DNA of 64,000 bases from contig NZ_JBHSMT010000012.1 in NCBI RefSeq assembly GCF_042654985.1, positions 124,001 to 188,000 on the forward strand, in the 5' to 3' direction. The stretch is from Paraherbaspirillum soli (lineage in GTDB: Bacteria > Pseudomonadota > Gammaproteobacteria > Burkholderiales > Burkholderiaceae_D). A program made the translations under genes and the position numbers. This document shows, piece by piece, positions 8,690 through 17,838 of this stretch. Within the stretch, counting starts at the first letter, position 1; each line of letters starts with the position of its first letter. The notes beneath the pieces are model-generated. The model saw nothing but the letters and a program-made list of their open reading frames with translations, searched no databases and was not told the DNA's origin.

Positions 8690-9619
8690 TTATTCCTTAG
8701 GTGTGAGGCTGGATGTTTTTTCGATCGCGCCGCGGATTTCTGCGATCGCCTTCTCGATATCGGCATCGTTAAATGCCTCATCGGCATCGGTAGCGCCAAG
8801 CCGCGGAGCCTGAATGGTGGTGGTCAGACTGCCGATCGGCAAGGTGTGGGTGACGATACTGGATGGATCGTCGAGATTCGGGTCGCTGCCCCAAGCCATC
8901 GCCAGTGCGGTCACATTGTCGCTGGTCTTGCCGGCAATCCCGAGCGCGCTGGTAATGAGCTCCGGTATCGCCCGCACAATGGTGCTGGTTTGCAGGCGCT
9001 GCGCCATGGTGTGATCCGGCAGCACCGACCACAAGCCATCGGAACACAGCAACATGACGTCGCCGGCCTGCAGACTCACGCGCCGCGACAGTTCGACTAT
9101 CGGCATATTGTTGGCGCCGAGGCAATTGAACAATTTGTTGCGATCAGGATGCGTGGCCCGTTCCGATGGATCGGCCTTGCCTTGTGCAATCAGGCTCTCG
9201 ATCCTCGAATGATCGCGGGTGCGGGCCAGGATTTGCCCGTCGCGCATCCAGTACAGCCGCGAATCGCCGCAGTGCGCCCAAAATGCGCTGTTATGCTGAA
9301 TCAGGCAGGCAACCACGGTAGTACGGGGAGTTTCCGACAGTTTATGGACATCCTTGTAACGATGGATTTCCATGTGGGCGGCATAAAAACTGTCTTCCAG
9401 AAAACGTTCCGGCTTCTTGATATAGGGTTGCGCATTTTTCTGAAACAGCGAACCGATCGTCTGCATCGCGATATTGGCCGCGATCTCGCCGTGCAGGTGG
9501 CCGCCCATGCCGTCGGTCAGCAACAGCAGCAAAGCGTCGCGTGTAAAGCTGTAGCCCATCCGGTCTTGATTGACCTTGCGGCCGCCGATATGGCTCTCTT
9601 GATAAACAGAAAATCGCAT
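8690..9619 (-). CDS. PP2C-family Ser/Thr protein phosphatase
   Basis: 309 residues. The metal-binding motifs of the PPM/PP2C family occur in order: NQDRMGY near residue 17, LTDGMGGHLHGE near 34, WAHCGDSRLYW, the RDHSRIESLI segment, SDGLWSVLPD and TSDNVTALAMAW near residue 240. These hold two Mn2+/Mg2+ ions for dephosphorylating Ser/Thr-P proteins. A tail of about 65 residues rich in Ser, Thr and Asp follows, with no domain seen. It lies 84 bases downstream of the protein kinase gene and six before rph, so it probably acts as the antagonist of that kinase. Cytosolic; the targets are unknown. Confidence 0.9.
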   Translation of the reverse strand: MRFSVYQESHIGGRKVNQDRMGYSFTRDALLLLLTDGMGGHLHGEIAANIAMQTIGSLFQKNAQPYIKKPERFLEDSFYAAHMEIHRYKDVHKLSETPRTTVVACLIQHNSAFWAHCGDSRLYWMRDGQILARTRDHSRIESLIAQGKADPSERATHPDRNKLFNCLGANNMPIVELSRRVSLQAGDVMLLCSDGLWSVLPDHTMAQRLQTSTIVRAIPELITSALGIAGKTSDNVTALAMAWGSDPNLDDPSSIVTHTLPIGSLTTTIQAPRLGATDADEAFNDADIEKAIAEIRGAIEKTSSLTPKE

Positions 9620-9703
9620 GAAAACTCAGTAAGTAATTCTTATTGGAAATATCGCTCAAAAAAACACTCTTGGAATAACCCGCCCATAACGCTAGACGGC
9701 GAA

Positions 9704-10720
9704 CTATTGCGTGTTTTCCTGAATCATCGTGTTCGGGTTGCTCACTGGCTTTCTGCGAAACTCGAGTTGGGTAAAGAAGACGCTGCGAATTTTGCGCGTG
9801 ATCCGATCCGGTATGCTCACCACCTCTTCCTGCACCGGTTCCATCAAAGCTCGCTGCACCGCGAACACGCTTTGCGGTCTTTGCATCGGATCGATCATCA
9901 GGCACCAGCGCACCACCTGGATCAGCTCCGCTGAATACAGCCCTTCCAATCTGCGGAAATGGCCTTCCATTTTGTCGTTCAGCTTGCGTTGATCGACCGG
10001 TTGCGGCGGCGCACCCACCATGCAGGCGAAAATCGACGCGCCGATGCTGTAAATATCGGTCCACGGACCCAGATTGCCGTTCCGCTCATACAACTCGGCC
10101 GGCGCAAAGCCCGGTGTGTACATCGGATACAGCTTCGGCGAATCGGAGCGCAAGGTTTGGCGAGCCGCGCCGAAATCCAGCAGAATCGGCGTGCCGTCAG
10201 CGCGCAAATAAATATTTGCCGGCTTCAGATCCAGATGCAGCAACTTGTGGGTATGCACTTCGCGCAAGCCGTTCATCACGTGACGGAACATCTTGCGGAT
10301 GAATTTTTCGGACACCAGCGGCTTCTCGCCCTTGTCGCGGCGACGCAGGATATGCTCTTGCAGCGAACGGCCCGACTCGTAAGCCATCACCATATAAACC
10401 GTTTCGTTGGCGCGGAAAAAGTTAATCACGCTCACCACGTTAGGGTGCGTGATACGCGCCAATGCGCGGCCTTCCTCGAAAAAGCATTTGAGGCCGATCC
10501 GGAAAGTCGGCAGATTTTCCGGCGAAATCGCCGGTGCCAGCTCGCCCCACTGGCGCAGCGCCAGCGAACTCGGCAGATATTCCTTGATGGCGACTGCGTT
10601 GCCATCTTCGTCGTATGCCAGATAGACAATACTGAACCCGCCAGAAGCAATCTTCTTTACAATGCGATATCCAGCGATTTTGAGCCCGTCAGGCAGTGGG
10701 GCATTGTTTTGCGCGGCCAT
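9704..10720 (-). CDS. Ser/Thr protein kinase (Hanks type, HLD rather than HRD)
   Basis: 338 residues with a complete kinase fold: glycine loop SGGFSIVY at about residues 26-33, catalytic Lys at 46 (AIKEY), catalytic loop HLDLKPAN at 162-169, and DFGAAR at 182-187, then the APE-like FAPAELY and the DIYSIGAS segment. The arginine before the catalytic aspartate is replaced by leucine, so this is a non-RD kinase, which is usually not controlled by activation-loop phosphorylation. There is no transmembrane segment or sensor domain; the last 60 residues are basic and unassigned. A good AGGAT site precedes the ATG. It is divergent from yicC and upstream of the PP2C gene. Confidence 0.92.
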   Translation of the reverse strand: MAAQNNAPLPDGLKIAGYRIVKKIASGGFSIVYLAYDEDGNAVAIKEYLPSSLALRQWGELAPAISPENLPTFRIGLKCFFEEGRALARITHPNVVSVINFFRANETVYMVMAYESGRSLQEHILRRRDKGEKPLVSEKFIRKMFRHVMNGLREVHTHKLLHLDLKPANIYLRADGTPILLDFGAARQTLRSDSPKLYPMYTPGFAPAELYERNGNLGPWTDIYSIGASIFACMVGAPPQPVDQRKLNDKMEGHFRRLEGLYSAELIQVVRWCLMIDPMQRPQSVFAVQRALMEPVQEEVVSIPDRITRKIRSVFFTQLEFRRKPVSNPNTMIQENTQ

Positions 10721-10816
10721 GCGATCCTACCTTAGTCAATATTAGAGTGGATTGTCTTGATAAATCGCCGAATTGTAAAGTAGAACCCTTGCAAACGAGA
10801 AATAAAGGACAGCATT

Positions 10817-11731
10817 TTGACTATCTGTAGCATGACCGGCTATGCCGTCATCAATCGCGAAACCGCCGCGGGCACCATTACCATCGAACTCAAGAGCGTC
10901 AATTCGCGCTTCCTGGATTTGCAATTCCGGCTCAACGACGATTTGCGCTCGCTGGAGCCGGCCTTGCGCGAAGCCATCATCGGCCGTATCGCGCGCGGCA
11001 AAGTCGAATGCCGGCTCAGCTTTGGCCGCAAGATTGCCGGCGGCACCAGCCAGGCGCTGAATACCGCATTGCTGGCTTCGCTGGCGGATATGCAAGTAGC
11101 TGTGCTACAACAGTTCGGCACTGCGACACCGCTCTCGGTCAACGAATTGCTGCGCTGGCCCGGCGTCATCGAAGAGGCCGTGATTAGCCAGGACACCCTG
11201 CAAGCCGAAGTCCAGGCCACGATGAATGCGACGCTGGAGGCATTTGTCGAATCGCGGGCACGTGAAGGCGCGGCACTGCAAGCGACGCTGATCACCCGCA
11301 TCGACGCCATGGAAGCGATCGTGCAACGGATTGCGCCGCTGGTGCCGCAAGTGATTGCGCAATTCCAGCAAAAAGCGACCGAACGCATGCAGGAAGCGCT
11401 CGGCCTGGCCCAGCAAAATTCGAATGGCAACAGCCCCACCCTGTCGCGCGACGAAGTGCTGGACCGGATCCGGCAAGAAGTCACGCTGTATGGCATCCGC
11501 ATCGACATTGCCGAAGAACTGTCGCGACTGGCAGCGCACCTGACCGAAACCCGGCATATCCTGAAAAAAGGCGGCCAAGTCGGCAAGCGCCTGGATTTCA
11601 TGATGCAGGAACTGAATCGCGAAGCAAATACTGTCGGCTCCAAAGCGGCCATCAAGGAATTGGCCGATGCGTCGATGGAATTGAAATTGCTGATCGACCA
11701 GATGCGTGAGCAAGTGCAGAACCTCGAATAA
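10817..11731 (+). CDS. yicC: YicC family endoribonuclease-like protein
   Basis: 304 residues starting at TTG 10817, chosen because the resulting start (MTICSMTGYA) aligns with the known YicC start, and AAAGGA lies eight bases upstream; the ATG at 10832 would cut off the first five residues. Family features are MTGYAV, ELKSVNSRFLD, GKVECRLSF, the long alpha-helical middle and the conserved C-terminus (KRLDFMMQELNREANTVGSKA). E. coli YicC has been linked to endoribonuclease activity on small RNA; whether this one acts the same way is inference. In many Burkholderiales yicC is followed directly by gmk; here they are 16 kb apart. Confidence 0.9.
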   Translation: MTICSMTGYAVINRETAAGTITIELKSVNSRFLDLQFRLNDDLRSLEPALREAIIGRIARGKVECRLSFGRKIAGGTSQALNTALLASLADMQVAVLQQFGTATPLSVNELLRWPGVIEEAVISQDTLQAEVQATMNATLEAFVESRAREGAALQATLITRIDAMEAIVQRIAPLVPQVIAQFQQKATERMQEALGLAQQNSNGNSPTLSRDEVLDRIRQEVTLYGIRIDIAEELSRLAAHLTETRHILKKGGQVGKRLDFMMQELNREANTVGSKAAIKELADASMELKLLIDQMREQVQNLE

Positions 11732-11745
11732 AATCAATGTCTTAA

Positions 11746-11777
11746 TAAAAAAGCCGATCCTGCGATCGGCTTTTTTT
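11746..11777. terminator. Bidirectional terminator between yicC and aceB
   Basis: Arms AAGCCGATC and GATCGGCTT with a CTGC loop, an A-run to the left and a T-run of seven to the right. It lies between convergent yicC and aceB stops and can serve both. Confidence 0.85.
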
Positions 11778-11820
11778 GCAACTGAAGGCGGCATATTAAC
11801 CCATCAACCGCCCCTCTCAA

Positions 11821-13407
11821 TCAGATTTCTTCGTACAGCGGCAAGGTCAAAAATTCCGCGAACGAAGCCGAGGTCGACATTTCTTCAAAGATTTTCGCGG
11901 CACGGTCGTAAGTCGCGCCTTCGCCGACCAAGCTCTTCACCTTGACCAACTCTTCCGGGATCATCGCCAGCACCATCTCAGCCGTGACTTTGCGACCATC
12001 TTCCAGCACGCCTTTGCTGGAGCGTATCCATTGCCAGACTTGGGCGCGGCTGATTTCTGCGGTTGCCGCATCTTCCATCAGGTTGTGGATCGGCACGCAA
12101 CCATTACCGGCCAGCCAGGCGCCCAGATAGTGGATGCCGACGTTGATGTTGTAACGCAGGCCGGCTTCGGTGATCGGCGCTTCCGGCTTGAAGTCGAGCA
12201 GATCGGCGGCGCTGACGTTGATGTCGTCGCGCTGCTTGCTGATCTGGTTCGGCTTGTCGCCCAGGACTTTCTTGAACTCGGTCATCGCCAGTTCGACCAG
12301 GCCTGGATGGGCGACCCAGCCGCCGTCGTAGCCATCGGTCGCGTCGCGCGCCTTGTCGGTGCGCACACCGCCCATCGCGATTTCGTTCTTTTCAGGATCG
12401 TTCTTGATCGGGATCAAGGCTGCCATGCCGCCGATCGCCGGTGCGTTGCGCTTGTGGCAAGTCTTCAGCAACAGCAATGCATAAGAACGCATGAACGGCG
12501 CTGTCATCGTTACCTTGGCGCGGTCGGCCAGGCAGAAGTCTTTGTCCAGCTTGAATTTCTTGATGCACGAAAAGATGTAATCCCAGCGGCCGGCGTTCAG
12601 GCCCGAGCTGTGCTCGCGCAGTTCATACAGGATTTCATCCATTTCGAACGCTGCCAGAATCGTTTCGATCAGGACGGTAGCCTTGATCGTGCCTTGCGGC
12701 AGGCCGAGTTCGTTCTGGGTCATCACGAAGATGTCATTCCACAGACGGGCTTCCAGATGCGATTCCATCTTCGGCAGATAGAAATATGGACCGGCACCGC
12801 GGGCCAGCTGCTCCTTGGCGTTGTGGAACATGAACAGCGCAAAATCGAAAATACCGCCGGAGACACGCTTGCCGTCCACCAGCACGTGCTTTTCATCCAG
12901 GTGCCAGCCGCGTGGGCGCACCACCAGCGTTGCCACCTTCTCGTTCAATTTGTACGATTTGCCATTCTGTTCCAGCGAAATCGTCTTGCGGATTGCGTCG
13001 CGCAGATTGATCTGGCCGCTGATCTGGTTGTCCCACACCGGCGAATTCGAATCTTCAAAGTCGGTCATGTAGCTGTCGGCGCCGGAATTGAAGGCGTTGA
13101 TCACCATCTTTCGTTCGACCGGGCCGGTGATTTCAACGCGACGGCATTCCAGTGCCGGCGGGATCGGCGCAATTTTCCAGTCGCCATTGCGGATATGCGC
13201 GGTTTCAGGCAAAAAGTCAGGGCGCTCGCCGGCGTCCAGACGCTTGGCCCGCTCCACCCGCGCTGCCAGCAACTCCTGGCGGCGCGATTCGAACGCACGG
13301 CTGAGTTTGGCGACCAGCGCCAGCGCGTCCGGCGTCAGGATTTCGTCGTAACCAGCTTGAATGGCGCCGTTGATTTCCATTCCGGCCGGCAGTGTCAATT
13401 GAGTCAT
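11821..13407 (-). CDS. aceB: Malate synthase A
   Basis: 528 residues, normal for the A isoform. It condenses acetyl-CoA with glyoxylate to malate in the glyoxylate shunt. Recognisable segments are DFEDSNSPVWDNQ with the acidic metal-site region, VRPRGWHLDEKHV with the catalytic arginine, KMESHLEARLWND, KATVLIETILAAFEMDEILYEL, the GRWDYIFS block, and the C-terminal EDAATAEISRAQVWQW with the catalytic-base aspartate. A strong AGGAGC ribosome site precedes the ATG. Isocitrate lyase is not in the window. The gene is divergent from a LysR regulator across about 240 bases. Confidence 0.95.
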   Translation of the reverse strand: MTQLTLPAGMEINGAIQAGYDEILTPDALALVAKLSRAFESRRQELLAARVERAKRLDAGERPDFLPETAHIRNGDWKIAPIPPALECRRVEITGPVERKMVINAFNSGADSYMTDFEDSNSPVWDNQISGQINLRDAIRKTISLEQNGKSYKLNEKVATLVVRPRGWHLDEKHVLVDGKRVSGGIFDFALFMFHNAKEQLARGAGPYFYLPKMESHLEARLWNDIFVMTQNELGLPQGTIKATVLIETILAAFEMDEILYELREHSSGLNAGRWDYIFSCIKKFKLDKDFCLADRAKVTMTAPFMRSYALLLLKTCHKRNAPAIGGMAALIPIKNDPEKNEIAMGGVRTDKARDATDGYDGGWVAHPGLVELAMTEFKKVLGDKPNQISKQRDDINVSAADLLDFKPEAPITEAGLRYNINVGIHYLGAWLAGNGCVPIHNLMEDAATAEISRAQVWQWIRSSKGVLEDGRKVTAEMVLAMIPEELVKVKSLVGEGATYDRAAKIFEEMSTSASFAEFLTLPLYEEI

Positions 13408-13644
13408 GTTTAGCTCCTGTTTTTTATAAATTAAAGAAATTCTTTATCCTCAACGACGACAAGATCCCATTCTCCGCCGCTGAATTTTGCATTGCGCCAT
13501 ATCGGATATGCAAAATTTGATATGGCATTATCTAACTTTTAGGCTATGTAGTATATTTAAACCAAATCATCACAGGTGAGACGATTTATCACTTGATCTA
13601 TGTGTTTAAGTCACAAATGAAAATTTCAGGATAATTGGGAATCA

Positions 13645-14550
13645 GTGGATCAATTCAAGCAAATTTCCACCTTTGTGGAAGTCGTCGCCAAAGGCAGCCT
13701 GTCGGCCGCAGCGCGCGCCGAAGGCATCGCACCGGCGATGATCGGGCGGCGACTGGATGCGTTGGAAGAACGGCTCGGCGTCAAACTGTTGCAGCGCACC
13801 ACCCGCAAGATCGCCCTCACCAACGAAGGCCAAGCCTTCCTCGAGGATTGCCAGCGGATTTTGGCCGATCTGGAGGATGCCGAATCGGCGGTTTCGGAGC
13901 GCAGCGCGCATGCCAGCGGCCATTTGCTGATTTCGGCACCGGCCGGCTTCGGCCGCCAGCACGTGGCGCCGCTGATGCCCTCCTTCCTGACCGAACATCG
14001 CGACGTCACGCTGACCCTGAACCTGAACGACCGCGTGGTCGACCTGATCGGCGAAGGGATAGACGTCGCGATCCGCATCGCCGCGCTGTCGGATTCGACG
14101 CTAGTCGGCACCAAATTGGCCGACAACAAGCGCATCGTGGTGGCTTCGCCAGCCTACATCAAACGCCATGGCAAACCGCAAACCCTGGACGATCTGCAAA
14201 AGCACAACTGCCTCGCGATCAGCAGCGAAGGCAGCCAGCGCGGCTGGAGCTTTCGTCACAACGGCAAGATCGTGACCCTCAAAGTCGCCGGCAACATGGT
14301 GTGCAACGATGGCCAGGTGCTGCACGATTGGGCGCTCAGCGGCAAGGGGCTGGCCTGGCGCTCGATGTGGGAAGTCGGGACCGAGATCGAATCCGGCGAA
14401 CTGGTCACGGTGCTGGATGAATTTGCCGCTCCCGGCAACGACATCTATGCCGTATTTGCCCAGCGACGGCATTTGCCGTTGCGGATCAGAGTATTTATCG
14501 ACTTTCTACGGCGCGCTTACGCCCAGCCCGACTATTGGCGCAACGGATAA
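13645..14550 (+). CDS. LysR-family regulator divergent from malate synthase
   Basis: 301 residues from a GTG. The N-terminal winged helix (FKQISTFVEVVAKGSLSAAA, then RRLDALEERLGVKLLQRTTR) is typical of LysR proteins, followed by the two-lobed effector-binding region (LISAPAGFGRQHVAPLMPSF and on). Its position back to back with aceB, with an AT-rich gap of about 240 bases, suggests it controls aceB and itself; that is inference from layout. It belongs to the large CrgA-like subgroup. The effector is unknown. Confidence 0.85.
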   Translation: MDQFKQISTFVEVVAKGSLSAAARAEGIAPAMIGRRLDALEERLGVKLLQRTTRKIALTNEGQAFLEDCQRILADLEDAESAVSERSAHASGHLLISAPAGFGRQHVAPLMPSFLTEHRDVTLTLNLNDRVVDLIGEGIDVAIRIAALSDSTLVGTKLADNKRIVVASPAYIKRHGKPQTLDDLQKHNCLAISSEGSQRGWSFRHNGKIVTLKVAGNMVCNDGQVLHDWALSGKGLAWRSMWEVGTEIESGELVTVLDEFAAPGNDIYAVFAQRRHLPLRIRVFIDFLRRAYAQPDYWRNG

Positions 14551-14635
14551 TTCAGCCAGAGCTGTTTCAATTTAAGGGATTGCTGATGTACAATAGCGCC
14601 CTGCTGCACGACGATCTCGCCGTGCAGCGCCCTCT

Positions 14636-14771
14636 CAAAGGGGAGTAGCTCCTGAACATTGAAGTTTGCCTTCGATGTTTTGCAAGGTAGTCGTCATCAC
14701 GGAACAGGCACAGCGTCTGCACCCGGTTACCTTGGCAGCTTAGTTGTTCTAGCTGTTGAGCAAGACCTTTG
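14636..14771 (+). ncRNA. yybP-ykoY (manganese) riboswitch upstream of the TerC gene
   Basis: The two conserved loops of this aptamer are present: CAAAGGGGAGTAGC at 14636-14649 and GTCGTCATCACGG near 14691-14703. The closing strand GCAAGACCTTTG at 14760-14771 can pair its CTTTG with the opening CAAAG to form stem P1. Known members of this class dock the two loops around Mn2+ and control TerC-type or other manganese efflux genes. Downstream, 14774-14788 forms a small hairpin (GCATGG / CCATGC), and a further CAAAG at about 14791 could compete with P1, a plausible expression platform ahead of the TTGGAG ribosome site. This fills most of the gap 14551-14874. Confidence 0.85.
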
Positions 14772-14874
14772 TCAGCATGGATCCCATGCAGGCAAAGTGT
14801 CGCGTATTCACTCCTCGTCACTCCTGTTGTTGTCCATGCTTGAGGTTATCGACTAACCCTTGTTGGAGACTTTT

Positions 14875-15585
14875 ATGGATTTATCTCACTTTCTTGCCCT
14901 GCTCGGCATGGCCGACTGGAACGTTGGCGCTTTTTTTGCCGCACTCTTATCTATCGTCGTGATCGACCTGGTACTGGCCGGAGACAATGCCATCGTGATT
15001 GCGATGGCGGCGCGCACCTTGCCTGACCATCTGCGCCGCAAGGCGATTGTCTGGGGCACGCTGGGCGCCGTAGTAACGCGGGTATTGATGACCATCGCGA
15101 TGGTCTGGCTACTCAAGATCCCCGGTCTACTGCTGATCGGCGGCGTCGCTCTGCTGTGGATTGCCTACCGCTTGCTGACCCAGTCCGACAGCGGCGAAAG
15201 CCATGGCTCGGGCGCCAACACCATGCTGGCCGCACTGAAAACCATCATCATCGCCGATACCGTGATGGGCATCGACAACGTGCTGGCAGTCGCCGGCGCC
15301 GCCCATGGCAGCATCGCGCTGGTCATTGCCGGCCTGCTGATTTCGGTCCCCATCATGGTTTGGGGCTCGACCCTGGCGCTGAAGCTGATCGAACGGTTCC
15401 CGGTCACGATCTATGTCGGCGCTGCAATCCTGGTGTACACCGCGATGAGCATGATTACCTCGGAGCCGCTGGCGCGTCCGCTGTGGGAAAGTCTGCCGTG
15501 GCTACGCCACGTCGCTACCGTGGCCGGCTTGCTGTTGGTATTGGGAGGTGGTTGGGCTGTTTCCAGACAAGGTCGCAGCGAGTGA
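14875..15585 (+). CDS. TerC-family integral membrane protein (YjbE type), probable Mn2+ exporter
   Basis: 236 residues from the ATG at 14875, chosen because GGAG lies just upstream; an in-frame TTG 15 bases earlier would include that site in the coding region. Seven or so membrane segments are visible. The acidic TerC motifs occur twice: DLVLAGDNAIVIAMA in the first half and DTVMGIDNVLAVAGAA in the second, an arrangement expected for metal transport. TerC proteins such as Alx have been tied to manganese homeostasis. The manganese-type riboswitch directly upstream supports the same role here and predicts induction by Mn2+. Followed by a terminator. Confidence 0.88.
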   Translation: MDLSHFLALLGMADWNVGAFFAALLSIVVIDLVLAGDNAIVIAMAARTLPDHLRRKAIVWGTLGAVVTRVLMTIAMVWLLKIPGLLLIGGVALLWIAYRLLTQSDSGESHGSGANTMLAALKTIIIADTVMGIDNVLAVAGAAHGSIALVIAGLLISVPIMVWGSTLALKLIERFPVTIYVGAAILVYTAMSMITSEPLARPLWESLPWLRHVATVAGLLLVLGGGWAVSRQGRSE

Positions 15586-15608
15586 TGTGATTATTACCGC
15601 TTGAAACC

Positions 15609-15640
15609 AATGATCCCCGTCTAGGCGGGGATCATTTTCA
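15609..15640 (+). terminator. Intrinsic terminator after the TerC gene
   Basis: Eleven-base perfect arms, AATGATCCCCG and CGGGGATCATT, with a six-base loop and a following T-rich tract. It lies between the convergent TerC and OPT genes and may also work leftward for OPT transcription. Confidence 0.85.
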
Positions 15641-15663
15641 TTTCTATCTTTCTACTAGGCGAT

Positions 15664-17703
15664 CTAGCTGCGCGCAGCCAACACCCGCCGCGCAAATCCC
15701 CAGCCGACCAGCACAAACACCAGCAGGCCGAGCAACTGCGCCGTATTTTCGAAAGACGCACCGACCATCGCCAGCGGTGCATCGTTGCCGGTGAAGCCGA
15801 TGACGGCGGCCAACAGTACGCCGATCAAGCTTTCCCCGACGATCAAACCGGATGCCAGCAGCACGCCGCGCCGGTTGGCCGATTCCGCAAATTGGTGATA
15901 CGGCACACCTTGCTTCTGCGCCCGCTTCTTCAACGTGCGCTCAACCAGCCATGCCAATACAGCCCCCAATACCAGCACCGACGCTACAGTCGGCGGCAGA
16001 TAGATGCCGATCCCCACCGCCAGTACCGGCAGGCGCGCCGCGCCACCGCGGCGGCGCAGGATTTCGTCGATCAGCACCATCACCACGCCCAGTCCCATGC
16101 CGATCTCGATCATGTTCCAGTTCAGCTGGTGCGTAAAAATGCCGGTCGCAATCGCGGTCATCAGGGTTGCTTGCGGTGCCGACAAGGCATTCGCCGCGTC
16201 CATATCGGCACGCGGCATGGCGCCGGCAAAACCGTACGCGTTATACAGCAGCTCCAGCACCGGAGGAATCACCAGCGCCCCAACCACGCAGCCGATCAGC
16301 AAGGCCACCTGTTGCCGCCATGGCGTAGCGCCAACCAGCCAACCGGTTTTCAGGTCCTGCATATTGTCGTTGGAAATAGTCGCCACCGCGATCACTGCCG
16401 ACGTGGTGAAAATCGCCAAGGCAATTCCTAATTTGTTGCCGGCCTCGGTTGCCAACAAACCGTCGGCGCTGCTGGCCAGCAGGATCAACAGCGAGACCAG
16501 GATCACGGCGATGATGCCGATCCCCGAAATCGGGCTAGCCGAGGAACCGATCAACCCCGCCATGTAGGCGCAAGCGGCGGCCACCAGGAATCCGAAAATG
16601 ACGGCAAACAGCACGCTGTAGGCGACCAGGCGCCACATGATGCCCGGCGTGATCGGCGCCGCGCTCAAGAAGCTGGCAAAGGTCGCGACCAACACCGCCA
16701 CCACTACCAGCGTGATGCCGATGATCCACTTCGGCGCCAGATCGAGCTCGGTGCGCGGGATGTTGACCCGTCCGGCACCGCTGCGCAAAGCCTGCGATGA
16801 CGCCTTCATGCCTTCCACCATCGGCTTGAATAGTGTGCCCAAGGTCCAGACCGCGGCCACGCCGATGGTGCCGGCACCGATGAAGCGCACGTCCTTGGTC
16901 CAGAATCCGGTCGCGAACTTGGCTAGAGTCATGCCGTCCGGCATGCTATGCATCGAGGTCAATACCGGTACCGCCACTCCCCAGGCAATCAACAAGCCGA
17001 TCAGCATCGCGATCCCGGCGACGATGCCGATCAGGTAGCCGGCACCCAGCAGCGCCAGCGAGAATCCGGTCGAAACCCGTACCACCGCAGCCCCCGCCGC
17101 GAACCACAAATTGATGCCCTCGCCCAGCACCCGCAAGCCCGATGACGCCAAGGTCACCAGCGCCGCCGTCAAGCCGCCGGCCATGATGTCGACAATACCG
17201 GTTTCGGAATTGGCGCCTGAGGAGTTCTGATCGGCGCCTGCATCCGCGCTGCCGACCCGCAGGATTTCCGCGGCGGCGACGCCTTCCGGATATGGCAGGT
17301 CGCTTTGCACCACCATCGCATGTCGCAACGGGATCGTGAACATCACGCCCAGCATGCCGCCGGCGACGCAGATCGCCAGGGTTTGCCAAAACGGAAAGCC
17401 TTGCCAATGGCCGATCATCACCAGCCCCGGCAAAATAAAGATGATGGCGGACAGGGTTCCGGCTGCGGAAGCCTGGGTTTGCACCATATTGTTTTCAAGG
17501 ATGTTGGCGCCCTTGAACATCCGCAGCACCGCCATGGAAATCACGGCGGCCGGGATCGCGGACGAAAAGGTCAGGCCTACTTTCAAGCCCAGATACACGT
17601 TGGAAGCGGTAAACACCACCGTGATCAAAGCGCCAATAATAATGCCGCGTATGGTTAATTCGGGCAGGGATGCAGAGTCGGGAATGCGACCGGTTAAAGA
17701 CAT
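15664..17703 (-). CDS. OPT-family oligopeptide transporter
   Basis: 679 residues from the ATG at 17703, where GGAG lies five bases upstream; an in-frame ATG 33 bases earlier lacks this. About 15 hydrophobic segments. The opening region (ELTIRGIIIGALITVVFTASNVYLGLK, described here in part) and the PYPEGVAAAEIL block are signatures of the OPT family, bacterial subgroup, which takes up small peptides or metal chelates by proton symport. The C-terminal GVLLASGLIVGESLIGV segment is likewise typical. It stands alone and its substrate is not deducible. Confidence 0.88.
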   Translation of the reverse strand: MSLTGRIPDSASLPELTIRGIIIGALITVVFTASNVYLGLKVGLTFSSAIPAAVISMAVLRMFKGANILENNMVQTQASAAGTLSAIIFILPGLVMIGHWQGFPFWQTLAICVAGGMLGVMFTIPLRHAMVVQSDLPYPEGVAAAEILRVGSADAGADQNSSGANSETGIVDIMAGGLTAALVTLASSGLRVLGEGINLWFAAGAAVVRVSTGFSLALLGAGYLIGIVAGIAMLIGLLIAWGVAVPVLTSMHSMPDGMTLAKFATGFWTKDVRFIGAGTIGVAAVWTLGTLFKPMVEGMKASSQALRSGAGRVNIPRTELDLAPKWIIGITLVVVAVLVATFASFLSAAPITPGIMWRLVAYSVLFAVIFGFLVAAACAYMAGLIGSSASPISGIGIIAVILVSLLILLASSADGLLATEAGNKLGIALAIFTTSAVIAVATISNDNMQDLKTGWLVGATPWRQQVALLIGCVVGALVIPPVLELLYNAYGFAGAMPRADMDAANALSAPQATLMTAIATGIFTHQLNWNMIEIGMGLGVVMVLIDEILRRRGGAARLPVLAVGIGIYLPPTVASVLVLGAVLAWLVERTLKKRAQKQGVPYHQFAESANRRGVLLASGLIVGESLIGVLLAAVIGFTGNDAPLAMVGASFENTAQLLGLLVFVLVGWGFARRVLAARS

Positions 17704-17838
17704 CGAAACTCCATTATGAAAAATGCTGGTCGCCAATTATCCCCGAAACAGTTGCTAAACATCAAAATAAATGTACGGTCTAGAATATCCAGCCGGACCG
17801 CAGTAGCCGATCAACTCCAAGTAGGAAAGAGACGACTC

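Noticed and set aside
8006..9934. 642-codon open frame on the + strand opposite rph and the phosphatase
   Set aside because: Composition is His/Arg/Gln-rich and it mirrors two well-supported genes on the other strand, a GC-driven antisense shadow.
12031..13413. 460-codon open frame opposite aceB
   Set aside because: Antisense to malate synthase, repetitive His/Arg/Asp content, no start signal.
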